Below the pieces are notes generated by a model. The model worked only from the letters and a program-made list of their open reading frames with translations. It ran no database searches and was not told where the DNA came from. From positions 1 to 58,871 of the forward strand of contig JAIETA010000008.1 in the NCBI GenBank assembly GCA_019745575.1: a stretch of 58,871 nucleotides of DNA. The letters run 5' to 3'. Shown here piece by piece: positions 46,492-56,139 of this stretch; position 1 is the first letter of the stretch, and each line of letters begins with the position of its first letter. Source of the stretch: Reyranella sp. (GTDB taxonomy: Bacteria > Pseudomonadota > Alphaproteobacteria > Reyranellales > Reyranellaceae). Both the position numbers and the translations under genes were made by a program.

Positions 46492-48165
46492 ATGAGCCAG
46501 TCCAATAGCGTCGGGCTGATCGACCTGCAGATCATGTGGAACCGCCTGATCGCCGTGGTCGAGGAGCAAGCCCAGACCCTGATGCGCACCGCCTTCAGCC
46601 CGATCGTGCGCGAGGCCGGCGACCTCTCGGCCGGCATCTTCGACCTTCAGGGCCGCATGCTGGCCCAGGCCATCACCGGCACGCCGGGCCATGTGAATTC
46701 GATGGCCGAGTCGGTGAAGCATTTTCTCCGATACTTCCCGGTCGAGACCATGGAGCCGGGCGACGCCTACATCACCAACGACCCCTGGATGGGCACCGGC
46801 CATCTCAACGACTTCGTCATCACCACGCCCTGCTTCCGCAACGGCAAGCTGGTGGCCCTGTTCTCCTGCACAAGCCACCTCATGGACATCGGCGGCATCG
46901 GCTTCGGCCCCGATGCCACCGACGTGTTCATGGAGGGCCTGTACATCCCGATGCTGAAGCTGTTCGACCGCGGCAAGGTGAACGAGACCCTGATGGCGAT
47001 GATCCGTGCCAACACGCGGCAGCCGGTCGACACCGAGGGCGACGTCTACTCGCTCGCCGGCTGCAATGACGTCGGCGGCCGCCGCTTGGTCGAGATGATG
47101 GATGAGTTCGGCATCGACACGCTGGATCAGCTCGGCGACCACATCATCGCCCGCTCACGCGAGGCGGTGTTGGTCGAGATCGCCAAGCTGCCCAAGGGCA
47201 CCTGGCACAACACCATGACGGTGGACGGCTACGACGAGCCGGTGACTCTCAAGGCCGCGCTCACCGTTTCCGACAACGGCATCCATGTCGACTACACGGG
47301 GACCAGCGGTGTTTCGAAACGCGGCATAAACGTGCCGCACGCCTACACGACGGCCTACACCGTGTTCGGGCTGGGCTGTGTGGTGGCCACGCATATTCCC
47401 AACAATGCCGGCTCGCTCGAACCCTTGACGGTGTCGGCGCCGGCCGATGCCATCCTGAACGCGCCGAAGCCGACGGCCGTTGCCTCGCGGCACGTCATTG
47501 GTCAGATGTTGCCGGACGTCGTGTTCGGCTGCCTGCGCCAGATCATCCCCGATCGCGTGCCGGCTGAAGGCACGTCGTGCCTGTGGAACATCAACGTACG
47601 CGGCCATGTGAAGGGTGGAGAAGGCGGCAACTACGGCTTCGGCATGGCCATCACTTCCAACGGCGGCACTGGCGCCCGTCCCGACAAGGACGGGCTCTCG
47701 GCCACCGCGTATCCCAGCGGGGTGCGTGGTACGCCGGTCGAGATCGCCGAGACCCAGACGCCGCTCATCTTCTGGCGCAAGGAATTCCGCCCGGACTCAG
47801 GCGGTGCCGGCCGCTCGCGCGGGGGCCTCGGGCAGATCATGGAAATCGAAAGCGGCATAGCCGAGCCGTTCGACCTGCTCGCGGCTTTCGACCGGATCGA
47901 CCATCCGGCGCGCGGCCGCGATGGCGGTGGCAATGGCGAGGCGGGTTTCGTGGCTCTGAAGTCGGGCAAGACGCTGAAGGGCAAGGGCTTCCAGCTCATC
48001 CCGCCCGGCGACCGGCTCATCGTCATGACGCCGGGTGGTGGCGGCATAGGCGCGCCGGCCGAGCGCGAGCGCACGCAGGTGGCCAACGATCTCGCTGACG
48101 AGCTGATTTCGCCGGACAGTGCAGACAGACTTTACGCGTACAAGCCGCCGCAGGCGGCCGAGTAG
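46492..48165 (+). CDS. hyuB: Hydantoinase/oxoprolinase subunit B (HyuB)
   Basis: A 557-residue partner of HyuA. The start is the ATG at 46492 behind GGAGAGG; the ORF-track entry runs back into hyuA in another frame. Signature segments are DLQIMWNRLIAVVEEQAQTLMRTAFSPIVRE, AITGTPGHVNSM, YITNDPWMGTGHLNDFVITTP and, near the end, GGAGRSRGGLGQIMEIE and MTPGGGGIGAP. No third subunit of the acetone-carboxylase type follows, which favours a hydantoinase or oxoprolinase role over carboxylation. Confidence 0.92.
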   Translation: MSQSNSVGLIDLQIMWNRLIAVVEEQAQTLMRTAFSPIVREAGDLSAGIFDLQGRMLAQAITGTPGHVNSMAESVKHFLRYFPVETMEPGDAYITNDPWMGTGHLNDFVITTPCFRNGKLVALFSCTSHLMDIGGIGFGPDATDVFMEGLYIPMLKLFDRGKVNETLMAMIRANTRQPVDTEGDVYSLAGCNDVGGRRLVEMMDEFGIDTLDQLGDHIIARSREAVLVEIAKLPKGTWHNTMTVDGYDEPVTLKAALTVSDNGIHVDYTGTSGVSKRGINVPHAYTTAYTVFGLGCVVATHIPNNAGSLEPLTVSAPADAILNAPKPTAVASRHVIGQMLPDVVFGCLRQIIPDRVPAEGTSCLWNINVRGHVKGGEGGNYGFGMAITSNGGTGARPDKDGLSATAYPSGVRGTPVEIAETQTPLIFWRKEFRPDSGGAGRSRGGLGQIMEIESGIAEPFDLLAAFDRIDHPARGRDGGGNGEAGFVALKSGKTLKGKGFQLIPPGDRLIVMTPGGGGIGAPAERERTQVANDLADELISPDSADRLYAYKPPQAAE

Positions 48166-48201
48166 TTCTAGCAACGGATCAACGAGCGAATGGGGGCTAT
48201 C

Positions 48202-49218
48202 ATGAGACTGGGACGCAGGACGGCCTTGAAGGCAGGCGTGGGAGCGGGCGCGGCGGCAGTGATCGGTGTGCCTTCGATGGCAGGCGCGCAGGCGCCGATG
48301 AAGCTCGATCTGGCGACTGTCTGGCCGGACGGCAACTTTCACACCAAGAACGCCAAGCAGTTCGCGGAGGAGGTTGCAAAGGCGACCAACGGCCAGGTGG
48401 TGATTACCGTGCATTCCGGCGGTTCGCTTGGCTACAAGGGGCCGGAGCAGCTGAACGCCGTGCGCGACGGCCTCGTGCCGATGGCCGATATCCTCAACAT
48501 CCAGCAGGTCGGCGATGCGCCGCTGCTGGGCATCGAGGGCGTGCCGTTCCTGGTCGGCAATCCGGAAGAGCTGAAGGTCCTGCAGAAGTACGCTCGGCCA
48601 GAGTTCGACAAGATCGCCACCAGATTCAACCAGACGATCCTCTACACCGTGCCGTGGCCGACCCAGTATCTGCACACCAAGACGAAGTCCGACACGCTGG
48701 ACGGCCTGAAGGGACTCAAGATCCGCGTGCCTGACCGGCAGGCCGGCGACATGGTGAACGCACTCGGCATGGCGGCTGTCCAGATCCCCTGGGGCGAGAC
48801 CGTGCCGGCGCTGGCGTCCGGCGCCGTGGTCGGCGTCACGACGTCGTCGGTGTCGGGCGTCGACGGCAAGTTCTGGGAATTCCTGAAATACTTCTACAAG
48901 ACCAACCATGTCTGGAGCTCGCAGATCGTTACTATCAACAACGACACCTGGAAGAAGATCTCGCCGGCCAACCAGAAGATCATCAAGGACCTCGCGGCCA
49001 AGCTCGAGCCCGAGTTCTGGAAGGTTGCAAGCGATGCTGATGCGAGCAGTGCCAAGCGCCTGACCGAGGGTGGCATGGAAATGATCGTGGTGCCGCCGGC
49101 GATGCTGAAGGAAATGCGCGAGAAGACTGTCGGCCTCGAGAAGGCCTTCATCGATCGCGCCGGCCCGACAGCCGCCGAGATCATCGCCAAGTACAAGAAG
49201 GACCTGGGGCGCAGCTGA
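48202..49218 (+). CDS. dctP: TRAP transporter substrate-binding protein (DctP family), Tat-type signal
   Basis: A 338-residue solute receptor from the ATG at 48202, which follows GGGGG by 5 bases; the ATG 12 bases earlier is less well placed. The N-terminus has a twin-arginine pattern (RLGRRTALKAGVGAGAAAVIG..AGAQA), so it may be exported folded by Tat. The receptor core includes KNAKQFAEEVAKATNGQVVITVHSGGSLGYKGPEQLNAVRDG and LKIRVPDRQAGDMVNALGM. It differs greatly from the DctP at 1000. Its placement after hyuAB suggests that it brings in their substrate. Confidence 0.9.
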   Translation: MRLGRRTALKAGVGAGAAAVIGVPSMAGAQAPMKLDLATVWPDGNFHTKNAKQFAEEVAKATNGQVVITVHSGGSLGYKGPEQLNAVRDGLVPMADILNIQQVGDAPLLGIEGVPFLVGNPEELKVLQKYARPEFDKIATRFNQTILYTVPWPTQYLHTKTKSDTLDGLKGLKIRVPDRQAGDMVNALGMAAVQIPWGETVPALASGAVVGVTTSSVSGVDGKFWEFLKYFYKTNHVWSSQIVTINNDTWKKISPANQKIIKDLAAKLEPEFWKVASDADASSAKRLTEGGMEMIVVPPAMLKEMREKTVGLEKAFIDRAGPTAAEIIAKYKKDLGRS

Positions 49219-49220
49219 TC

Positions 49221-49781
49221 GTGTCCCTCGCCTCGGCTCGACGCCCGCCCGATCCGATCGGGCGGGTGCTCGATGCCGTCGACAGGCTGTCCCTGTGGGG
49301 TGCATGGGCATCGGCCGCGTGCGTGGTGGCGATCCTCGGCCTCATCGTGGCCGAGGTTGCCGGCCGCAATCTGTTCAACGTCAGCCTCTATTTCGCGTGG
49401 GAATTCAGCGCCTACTTCATGGGGGCCGCCTTCATGATGGGCGCGGCCTATACGTTGCGGGCGGGGGCCCAGATCCGCGTCAACGTTCTGTTGGAGAACG
49501 TGCCAAGGCCTCTTGCGCGCGCCTTCGACCTGTTCTCGACGCTGTGCGGACTTGTCATCGGGGCGTATCTGACGTGGGCGTTGGGCGAGATGACCTGGCT
49601 GTCGTGGGTGCGCGAATCCCGGTCACCGGAGAAGAGCGAGCTGTTGCGCTGGATTGCGCAGTTCCCGCTGGCGCTCGGGTCGCTTCTGTTCACCCTTCAG
49701 GTCGCGGCCCGCATGGCGCGCCTGCTGCGCGGCGAGGCCGGCGACGATGCCAGCCTGCGCATCGGCCAGGACATCGAGTGA
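49221..49781 (+). CDS. dctQ: TRAP transporter small permease (DctQ family)
   Basis: A 186-residue four-helix subunit with a GTG start 2 bases after the receptor gene. The first helix region reads ACVVAILGLIVAEVAGRNLFN and is followed by SLYFAWEFSAYFMGAAFMMGAAYTLRAGAQIRV, a strongly conserved DctQ pattern. It is the second of three contiguous TRAP genes, with the large permease 4 bases downstream. Confidence 0.9.
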   Translation: MSLASARRPPDPIGRVLDAVDRLSLWGAWASAACVVAILGLIVAEVAGRNLFNVSLYFAWEFSAYFMGAAFMMGAAYTLRAGAQIRVNVLLENVPRPLARAFDLFSTLCGLVIGAYLTWALGEMTWLSWVRESRSPEKSELLRWIAQFPLALGSLLFTLQVAARMARLLRGEAGDDASLRIGQDIE

Positions 49782-49785
49782 GAGC

Positions 49786-51087
49786 ATGAGCGCCATCCTC
49801 ACCTGGCTGATGGTCCTGATGGTGGCGACGCTCTGCGCCGGCATCTGGATCGGCCCCGCCTTGATCGCCACGGCCGTCGTCCTGCTCGAGATGTTCACCA
49901 GCCTGCCGACGCACAAGCTGATCGGCAATTGGGCCTTTAACGTGCTGACGTCGTCGGACATCGTCTCGCTGCCACTGTTCATCCTGATGGGCGAGCTGCT
50001 GTTCCGTACTCGGCTGTCGCAGTCGCTGTTCTCCGGCATCGCCCCCTGGATGAGCTTCCTGCCCGGCCGTCTGTTCCACACCACGGTGATCGGCTGCTCG
50101 ATGTTCGCCGCCATTTCGGGCTCGTCGGCCGCAACCACGCAGGTCGTCGGCCGCATCACGCTGACCGAGCTGCTGAAGCGCGGTTACGACAAGGGCCTGG
50201 CGGTCGGCAGCCTGGCGGGCGCGGGCACGCTGGGCTTTCTCATTCCGCCGTCGATTCCGATGATCATCTATGCCGTGTTGGCCGAGGAGTCGCTGCTGCG
50301 CCTGTTCACGGCTGGCTTCCTGCCGGGGTTTGCGCTTGCCAGTTGCTTCATGGGCTATATGGCGCTTCGGGCAGTCCTGGACCCCAGGCTGGTGCCGGCC
50401 GACGACCACACGACCTGGACCTGGGGCGACCGGTTCAGGAGCCTGATCGAGTTGGGGCCGGTTGCCTTCCTGATTCTGACCGTGCTCGGCACCATGTACG
50501 CCGGTATCGCCAGCCCCTCCGAGGCCTCCGCGATCGGCGTGCTAGGGGCGATCGCGGTCGCCGCTTTTCAGAAGACACTGAACTGGAAGGGCATTCGCGG
50601 CGCCCTGCTAGGGTCTGTCCAGACGACCTGCATGATCGGCCTCATCGTGCTGGGCGCCTTCACGGTCGGCACGGTCCTGGCCAACCTGCGGGTGCCGCAG
50701 TTCGTGTCGGCGACCATAACGTCATGGCAGCTCTCGCCGTTCGTGCTGATCATGTTCCTGATGGTCTTCTACATCCTGCTCGGCACGGTGCTGGAAGGCT
50801 TCTCCATGATCGTCCTGACCTTGCCGATCGTGTTGCCGGTCGTGTTGGCGGCGGGTTTCGACAAGCTGTGGTTCGGCATCTTCCTGATCCTCACCATCGA
50901 GATGGCCCAGATCAGCCCGCCCGTGGCGTTCAATCTGTTCGTGATCCAGAACATCACCGGCGATTCGCAAACCTATGTCGCCTGGAAAGTCGTCCCATTC
51001 TTCCTGATCATGATGGTCTTCACCGCCCTCCTGACCGTCTTCCCCAGCCTGGTCACCTGGCCGGTCGATTTCATACTGTCGAGATAG
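49786..51087 (+). CDS. dctM: TRAP transporter large permease (DctM family)
   Basis: A 433-residue, roughly 12-helix permease. Signatures include SGSSAATTQVVGRITLTELLKRGYDKGLAVGSLAGAGTLGFLIPPSIPMIIYAV and the C-terminal LILTIEMAQISPPVAFNLFVIQ. The ATG at 49786 is the start that fits the DctM N-terminus; the extra 44 residues in the ORF track come from reading dctQ out of frame. It completes the second TRAP system. A 48-base gap precedes the ligase gene. Confidence 0.92.
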   Translation: MSAILTWLMVLMVATLCAGIWIGPALIATAVVLLEMFTSLPTHKLIGNWAFNVLTSSDIVSLPLFILMGELLFRTRLSQSLFSGIAPWMSFLPGRLFHTTVIGCSMFAAISGSSAATTQVVGRITLTELLKRGYDKGLAVGSLAGAGTLGFLIPPSIPMIIYAVLAEESLLRLFTAGFLPGFALASCFMGYMALRAVLDPRLVPADDHTTWTWGDRFRSLIELGPVAFLILTVLGTMYAGIASPSEASAIGVLGAIAVAAFQKTLNWKGIRGALLGSVQTTCMIGLIVLGAFTVGTVLANLRVPQFVSATITSWQLSPFVLIMFLMVFYILLGTVLEGFSMIVLTLPIVLPVVLAAGFDKLWFGIFLILTIEMAQISPPVAFNLFVIQNITGDSQTYVAWKVVPFFLIMMVFTALLTVFPSLVTWPVDFILSR

Positions 51088-51135
51088 ACGGGCCTCTGAC
51101 AGACTGGGGAAAGTGGAAGTCAATCGGGGGACGGC

Positions 51136-52500
51136 ATGGATCCGCGCCAGGTCAAGACGGCGGCTGATGCCCGCAAGATCGTCAAGGAACGGGGGCTGAC
51201 CCACGTAAAAGTCGGCGTTCACGACATCGACGGCATCCTGCGCGGCAAGTACATCCACGTCGACAAGTTCCACTCCGCGCTGGATGGCGGCTTCGGCTTC
51301 TGCGACGTGGTCCTGGGCTGGGATTCCAACGACCAGCTCTACGACAACGTCGCCTATACCGGATGGCACACCGCCTATCCCGACGCCAACGTCCGCATCT
51401 TGCCGGACACCTGCCGCGAGATCGCCACCGAGCCCGGCAACCTGATGTTCCTCTGCGAGTTCGTCGGCAAGGCGGAGGAGATCTGTCCGCGGGGCGTCTT
51501 GCGGCGCGTGCTGGCGCGGGCCGCGAAGATGGGCTTCGAGGTCAAGGTCGGCTTCGAGTACGAGTTCTTCGTCTTTGCCGAGACCGCCTTCTCGATTCGC
51601 GAGAAGGGATTTCGCAACCTGAAGCCGATTTCGCCGGGCTTCTTTGGCTATTCGGTGCTGCGCAACTCGGTTCTCTCCGACTGGTACCAAGACCTGCTGG
51701 CCATGTGCGAGACCATGGATATGGGCATCGAGGGCCTGCACACGGAAACCGGCGCTGGCGTGCTCGAAGCGGCGCTGCGGGTCGGCGATGCGCTGCCGTC
51801 GGCCGATCGGGCGGCGCTGTTCAAGCTCTTCACCAAGGTGCTGGCGCAGCGACGCGACTGGCTCGCCACCTTCATGGCCAAGTGGTCGAAGGATTGGCCG
51901 GGCTGCGGCGGCCACATGCACATGTCCTTGTGGAAGGCGGGCAAGTCGGCCTTCTATGACGAGAAGGCGCCCCACCGCATGAGCGCGACGATGCGCCACT
52001 TCGTCGGTGGCCAGCAGGCGCTGATGCCGGAAATGCTGGCGATGGTCGCCTCGACTGTGAACGCCTATCGGCGGCTCATTCCGGGCTTCTGGGCGCCGAC
52101 CGACGCGACGTGGGGCGTCGAGAATAGAACCACGGCGCTCAGGGTCATCCCGGGGTCGGCCAAGTCGACCCGCGTGGAATACCGGGTCGCTGCCGCCGAC
52201 GCCAATCCCTACCTGGCGCTCGCCGCCGCGGTCGGTGCCGGCCTCTGGGGTGTCGAGAACAAGATCGATCCGGGCCAGCCGATCACCGGCAACTCGTATG
52301 CCCGCAAGCATCCGGCGAAGGCGCAGCTGCCGCGCACCCTGATGGAGGCAGCCGGCCGGCTGAAAGCATCGAAGCCGGCGCGTGGTCTGTTCGGCGATGC
52401 CTTCGTCGATCACTATTCGGCGACGCGTGAGTGGGAAGAGCGGGAGTTCCGCAAGGCCATCACGGATTGGGAACTCGAACGCTACATGGAAATCATCTGA
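51136..52500 (+). CDS. Glutamine synthetase-family ligase, PuuA-like (gamma-glutamyl-amine synthetase)
   Basis: A 454-residue GS-fold ligase. Metal and ATP motifs are intact: VGFEYEFFVF, GLHTETGAGVLEAAL, GGHMHMSLW, and NRTTALRVIPGSAKSTRVEYRVAAADANPYLALAA. The C-terminus (NSYARKHPAKAQLPRTLMEAAGRL..FVDHYSATREWEEREF) resembles PuuA and lacks the NLYDLPPEE adenylylation site of true GlnA. It probably joins glutamate to an amine rather than ammonia. GGGGGA precedes the ATG. It is followed with a 1-base overlap by an alcohol dehydrogenase gene. Confidence 0.82.
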   Translation: MDPRQVKTAADARKIVKERGLTHVKVGVHDIDGILRGKYIHVDKFHSALDGGFGFCDVVLGWDSNDQLYDNVAYTGWHTAYPDANVRILPDTCREIATEPGNLMFLCEFVGKAEEICPRGVLRRVLARAAKMGFEVKVGFEYEFFVFAETAFSIREKGFRNLKPISPGFFGYSVLRNSVLSDWYQDLLAMCETMDMGIEGLHTETGAGVLEAALRVGDALPSADRAALFKLFTKVLAQRRDWLATFMAKWSKDWPGCGGHMHMSLWKAGKSAFYDEKAPHRMSATMRHFVGGQQALMPEMLAMVASTVNAYRRLIPGFWAPTDATWGVENRTTALRVIPGSAKSTRVEYRVAAADANPYLALAAAVGAGLWGVENKIDPGQPITGNSYARKHPAKAQLPRTLMEAAGRLKASKPARGLFGDAFVDHYSATREWEEREFRKAITDWELERYMEII

Positions 52501-53672
52501 TGGCTGCGTCCTCTCCGCTCACCGGCAACTGGAGCTATCCGACCTCGATCCGCTTCGGCGCCGGCCGCATCCGCGAGCTGCCGGAAGCCTGCAAGGCGGT
52601 CGGCCTGACGCGACCGCTGCTCGTGACCGATCCCGGGCTGGCGAAGCTTCCGATGATCGCCGACGCCTTGGTCTCACTGCGCAAGGCGGGCCTCGAGGTC
52701 GCGCTGTTCAGTGAGGTGAAGCCCAATCCGGTCGCCGCCAATGTCGAGGCCGGCATCCGCGTGCTGCGCGCCGGCAAGCATGACGGCGTGATCGCCTGGG
52801 GTGGCGGGTCGGGTATCGATGCCGCCAAGGCGATTGCCTTCATGGCGGGCCAGACCCGGCCGATGTGGGATTTCGAGGATATCGGCGACTGGTGGACGCG
52901 CGCCAATCCGGCCGGCATCTACCCGTCGATCGCCGTGCCGACCACGGCGGGTACCGGCTCGGAAACCGGTCGCGCGTCGGTCATCACCGACGAGAAGACG
53001 CATACCAAGAAGGTGATCTTTCATCCGAAGATGATGCCCCAGGTGGTGATCGCCGACCCGGAGCTCACGGTCGGCCTGTCGGCGAAGCTCACGGCAGGCA
53101 CCGGCATGGACGCCTTCATCCATTGCTTCGAGGCCTATTGCGCACCTGGCTATCACCCTTACGCGGAAGGCATCGCCGTCGAAGGCATGCGGCTCGTGAA
53201 GGAGAATCTGGCGCGCGCCGTGAAGGACGGCCGCGATGTCGAAGCCCGCGGCCATATGCTGGCCGCCTCGCAGATGGGTTCGACGGCCTTCCAGAAGGGC
53301 CTGGGTGCCATCCATTCGCTGTCGCATCCGGTCGGTGCGGTGCTCGATACCCATCACGGCCTCACCAATGCCGTCGCCATGCCCTACGTCGTGAAGTTCA
53401 ACCGTCCTGCGATCGAAGGGAAGGTCGTGCGCCTTGCGCGCTGGCTCGACCTTCGCAGCCCGACCTTCGACGGCTTCATGCAGTGGACGCTCGATCTTCG
53501 CCGTGAGATCGGCATCCCGCATACGCTGGCCGAGCTCGGCGTGAAGGCCGAGCATCTCGACAAGTTCGCCGAGATGGCCGCGGTCGATCCCACGGCCGGC
53601 GGCAATCCGGTGAAGGCAGGTGTTGCCGAAATGCGCAGGATGTACGAAGCCGCCTTGAGCGGGAGACTCTGA
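52500..53672 (+). CDS. Iron-containing alcohol dehydrogenase
   Basis: A 390-residue group III alcohol dehydrogenase. The coenzyme motif is IAWGGGSGIDAAKAIAFM near residue 100, with IAVPTTAGTGSETGRASVITD and the metal ligands in LTAGTGMDAFIHCFEAYCAPGYHPYAEGIA, GLGAIHSLSHPVGAVLDTHHGLTNAVAMP. I start it at the ATG at 52500, overlapping the ligase stop by 1 base; the ORF-track start adds 23 unrelated residues. It would oxidise a primary alcohol or reduce an aldehyde made in this pathway. The next gene begins 1 base after its stop. Confidence 0.93.
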   Translation: MAASSPLTGNWSYPTSIRFGAGRIRELPEACKAVGLTRPLLVTDPGLAKLPMIADALVSLRKAGLEVALFSEVKPNPVAANVEAGIRVLRAGKHDGVIAWGGGSGIDAAKAIAFMAGQTRPMWDFEDIGDWWTRANPAGIYPSIAVPTTAGTGSETGRASVITDEKTHTKKVIFHPKMMPQVVIADPELTVGLSAKLTAGTGMDAFIHCFEAYCAPGYHPYAEGIAVEGMRLVKENLARAVKDGRDVEARGHMLAASQMGSTAFQKGLGAIHSLSHPVGAVLDTHHGLTNAVAMPYVVKFNRPAIEGKVVRLARWLDLRSPTFDGFMQWTLDLRREIGIPHTLAELGVKAEHLDKFAEMAAVDPTAGGNPVKAGVAEMRRMYEAALSGRL

Positions 53673-53673
53673 C

Positions 53674-56139
53674 ATGACGGCCAACTTCCCCACCCAGGCG
53701 CGGGTCGTCATCATCGGCGGCGGCATCATGGGCTGTTCGACCGCCTATCATCTGGCCAAGCTCGGCTGGAAGGACGTGGTGCTGCTCGAACAGGGCCGGC
53801 TGAGCGGCGGCACGACCTGGCACGCCGCCGGACTGGTGGGCCAGTTGCGCAGCTACCAGAACCTGACGCGGCTGATCCGCTACAGCACCGACCTGTACGC
53901 GAAGCTCGAGGCCGAAACCGGACTGGCCACCGGCTGGAAACAATGCGGCTCGCTGTCGGTCGCGCGCACCGAGGAGCGCATGGTGCTGCTGCGCCGCTCC
54001 GCCGCCATGGCGAACGCCCAGGGCGTCGCCTGCGAGCCGCTGACGGCGCGGCAGGCTGGCGACAAGTATCCCATCATGCGGACCGACGATCTCGTCGGCG
54101 CGGTGTGGTTGCCGGGCGACGGCAAAGCCAATCCGGCCGACATCACCCAGGCGCTGGCCAAGGGCGCGCGCAACGGCGGTGTCCGCATTTTCGAGAAGAC
54201 GCGCGTGACGTCTATCGAGACCGAGGACGGCCCGAGTGGCCGGCGAGTCACCGGCGTTCAGACCACCGAAGGGCCCATCACGGCAGAGATCGTGGTCAAC
54301 TGCGGCGGCCAGTGGGCGCGCCAGGTCGGGCGCATGGTCGGCGTCACGGTGCCGCTCTATTCCTGCGAGCACATGTACATCGTCACCGAGAAGATGGAGG
54401 GCGTGCCGCGCGACCTGCCGGTGATGCGCGATCCCGACGGCTACATCTACTTCAAGGAGGAGGTCGGCGGCCTGCTGATGGGCGGCTTCGAGCCGGATGC
54501 CAAGCCGTGGAACAAGGACGTCATTCCCGACGATTTCGAGTTCGGTATGCTGCCGGACGACTGGGACCAGTTCCAGATCCTGATGGACAACGCCCTGATC
54601 CGGGTGCCGTCGCTGGACAAAGTCGGCATCAAGACCTTCATGAACGGCCCGGAGAGCTTTACGCCCGACCTGAACTACATCCTGGGCGAAGCGCCGGGCC
54701 TGAGGGGCTTCTTCGTGGGCGCCGGCTTCAATTCGATGGGCATCGCGAGTTCGGGCGGCGCCGGGATGGCGCTTGCCGAGTGGATCGTGGCCGGCGAGCC
54801 GACGATGGATCTCTGGCCGGTCGACATCCGCCGCTTTGCGGGCTTCCACGGCAACGATTCGTGGCTGCGGGCGCGGGTCGCCGAGACGCTGGGCCTGCAC
54901 TACAAGATGCCGTGGCCGCAGCGCGAGCACGAGAGCGGCCGGCCGTTCCGCCGCTCGCCGCTCTATGACCGGCTCAAGGCGCGCGGCGCCTGGTTCGGCA
55001 ACAAGATGGGCTGGGAGCGACCCAACTGGTTCGCCGGCACCGGCAAGACGCCCGACATGCAGTATGGCTGGGGCCGGGGCGAGTGGTTCGACCACGTCGC
55101 GGCCGAGCATCGCGCCACCCGCGAGGGCGTCACCGTCGTGGACGAGACGTCGTTCGGCAAGCTCCTGATGCAGGGGCGCGATGCCGAGAAGGTGCTGCAG
55201 CACCTATCCGCCAACGACGTCGCCGTGCCGGTCGGCCGCACCGTCTATACCGGCCTGCTGAACGACCGTGGCACCTTCGAGAGCGACCTCACCATTGCCC
55301 GGCTGGCTCGCGACAGGTTCATGATCATCACCGGGTCGGCGCAGGCCACGCGCGACGCCGACTGGATCGGCCGCCATATGCCGCCGGAGGCGCATGCCAC
55401 GCTGACCGACGTGACGTCGGGCTGGACCGTGCTGTCGGTCATGGGCCCGCGCAGCCGGGCTTTGCTGCAGAAGGTGAGCCGCGCCGACTTCTCGAACGAG
55501 GGGTTTCCGTTCGCCACCATCCGCGAGGTCGGCCTTGGCTACGCCACGGTCCTGGCCTCGCGCCGTACCTACATGGGCGAGCTTGGCTGGGAGCTCTACG
55601 TGCCTGTCGAGTTCGCGGTGACGGTGTTCGAGACCCTACATGAGGCGGGAGTCGAGTTCGGCCTGCGCGACGCCGGCTACTACGCCGTCGAAACGCTGCG
55701 CCTGGAAAAGGGCTATCGCGCCTGGGGCCGGGAGCTCACGCCCGACGACAATCCCTTCCAGGCCGGCCTCGGCTGGGCGGTGAAGCTCGACAAGCCGGGC
55801 GGCTTCATCGGCCACAAGGCGCTGATAGAGGCCAAGGCCAAGCCTCTGACGCGGCGGCTGGTGACGGTGGTGCTGGCCGACGGCGAACCGCTGCTGTGGG
55901 GCGGCGAGGCGCTGCTGCGCGACGGCAAGCCCGTCGGCGATCTCACCTCCGCCGGTTATGGCCACACGATCGGCGCATCGATCGGGATGGGCTACGCCAA
56001 ACGCGACGACGGTGCCGCCATCGATGCCGCCTGGCTCGAGGGCGGCCGCTTCGAGGTCGATCTCGCCGGCACGCGCCTTGCTGCCAAGGTGTCGCTGCGC
56101 TGCCCCTACGATCCCACGGGGGCACGCATCAAGGGTTGA
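53674..56139 (+). CDS. Dimethylglycine/sarcosine dehydrogenase-like flavoprotein with GcvT domain
   Basis: An 821-residue two-part enzyme. Residues 1-430 are a DAO-type FAD domain with VVIIGGGIMGCSTAYHLAKLG and SGGTTWHAAGL, where His50 matches the residue that binds FAD covalently in dimethylglycine dehydrogenase. Residues 430-821 are a GcvT-like folate-binding aminomethyl domain (VDETSFGKLLMQGRDAEKVLQ, GELGWELYVPVEFAVTVFE, ETLRLEKGYRAWGRELTPDDNPFQAGLGWAVKLDK). It should demethylate an N-methyl amine and pass the one-carbon unit to tetrahydrofolate. Its end overlaps the convergent Na/Pi transporter gene by 34 bases. Confidence 0.9.
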   Translation: MTANFPTQARVVIIGGGIMGCSTAYHLAKLGWKDVVLLEQGRLSGGTTWHAAGLVGQLRSYQNLTRLIRYSTDLYAKLEAETGLATGWKQCGSLSVARTEERMVLLRRSAAMANAQGVACEPLTARQAGDKYPIMRTDDLVGAVWLPGDGKANPADITQALAKGARNGGVRIFEKTRVTSIETEDGPSGRRVTGVQTTEGPITAEIVVNCGGQWARQVGRMVGVTVPLYSCEHMYIVTEKMEGVPRDLPVMRDPDGYIYFKEEVGGLLMGGFEPDAKPWNKDVIPDDFEFGMLPDDWDQFQILMDNALIRVPSLDKVGIKTFMNGPESFTPDLNYILGEAPGLRGFFVGAGFNSMGIASSGGAGMALAEWIVAGEPTMDLWPVDIRRFAGFHGNDSWLRARVAETLGLHYKMPWPQREHESGRPFRRSPLYDRLKARGAWFGNKMGWERPNWFAGTGKTPDMQYGWGRGEWFDHVAAEHRATREGVTVVDETSFGKLLMQGRDAEKVLQHLSANDVAVPVGRTVYTGLLNDRGTFESDLTIARLARDRFMIITGSAQATRDADWIGRHMPPEAHATLTDVTSGWTVLSVMGPRSRALLQKVSRADFSNEGFPFATIREVGLGYATVLASRRTYMGELGWELYVPVEFAVTVFETLHEAGVEFGLRDAGYYAVETLRLEKGYRAWGRELTPDDNPFQAGLGWAVKLDKPGGFIGHKALIEAKAKPLTRRLVTVVLADGEPLLWGGEALLRDGKPVGDLTSAGYGHTIGASIGMGYAKRDDGAAIDAAWLEGGRFEVDLAGTRLAAKVSLRCPYDPTGARIKG

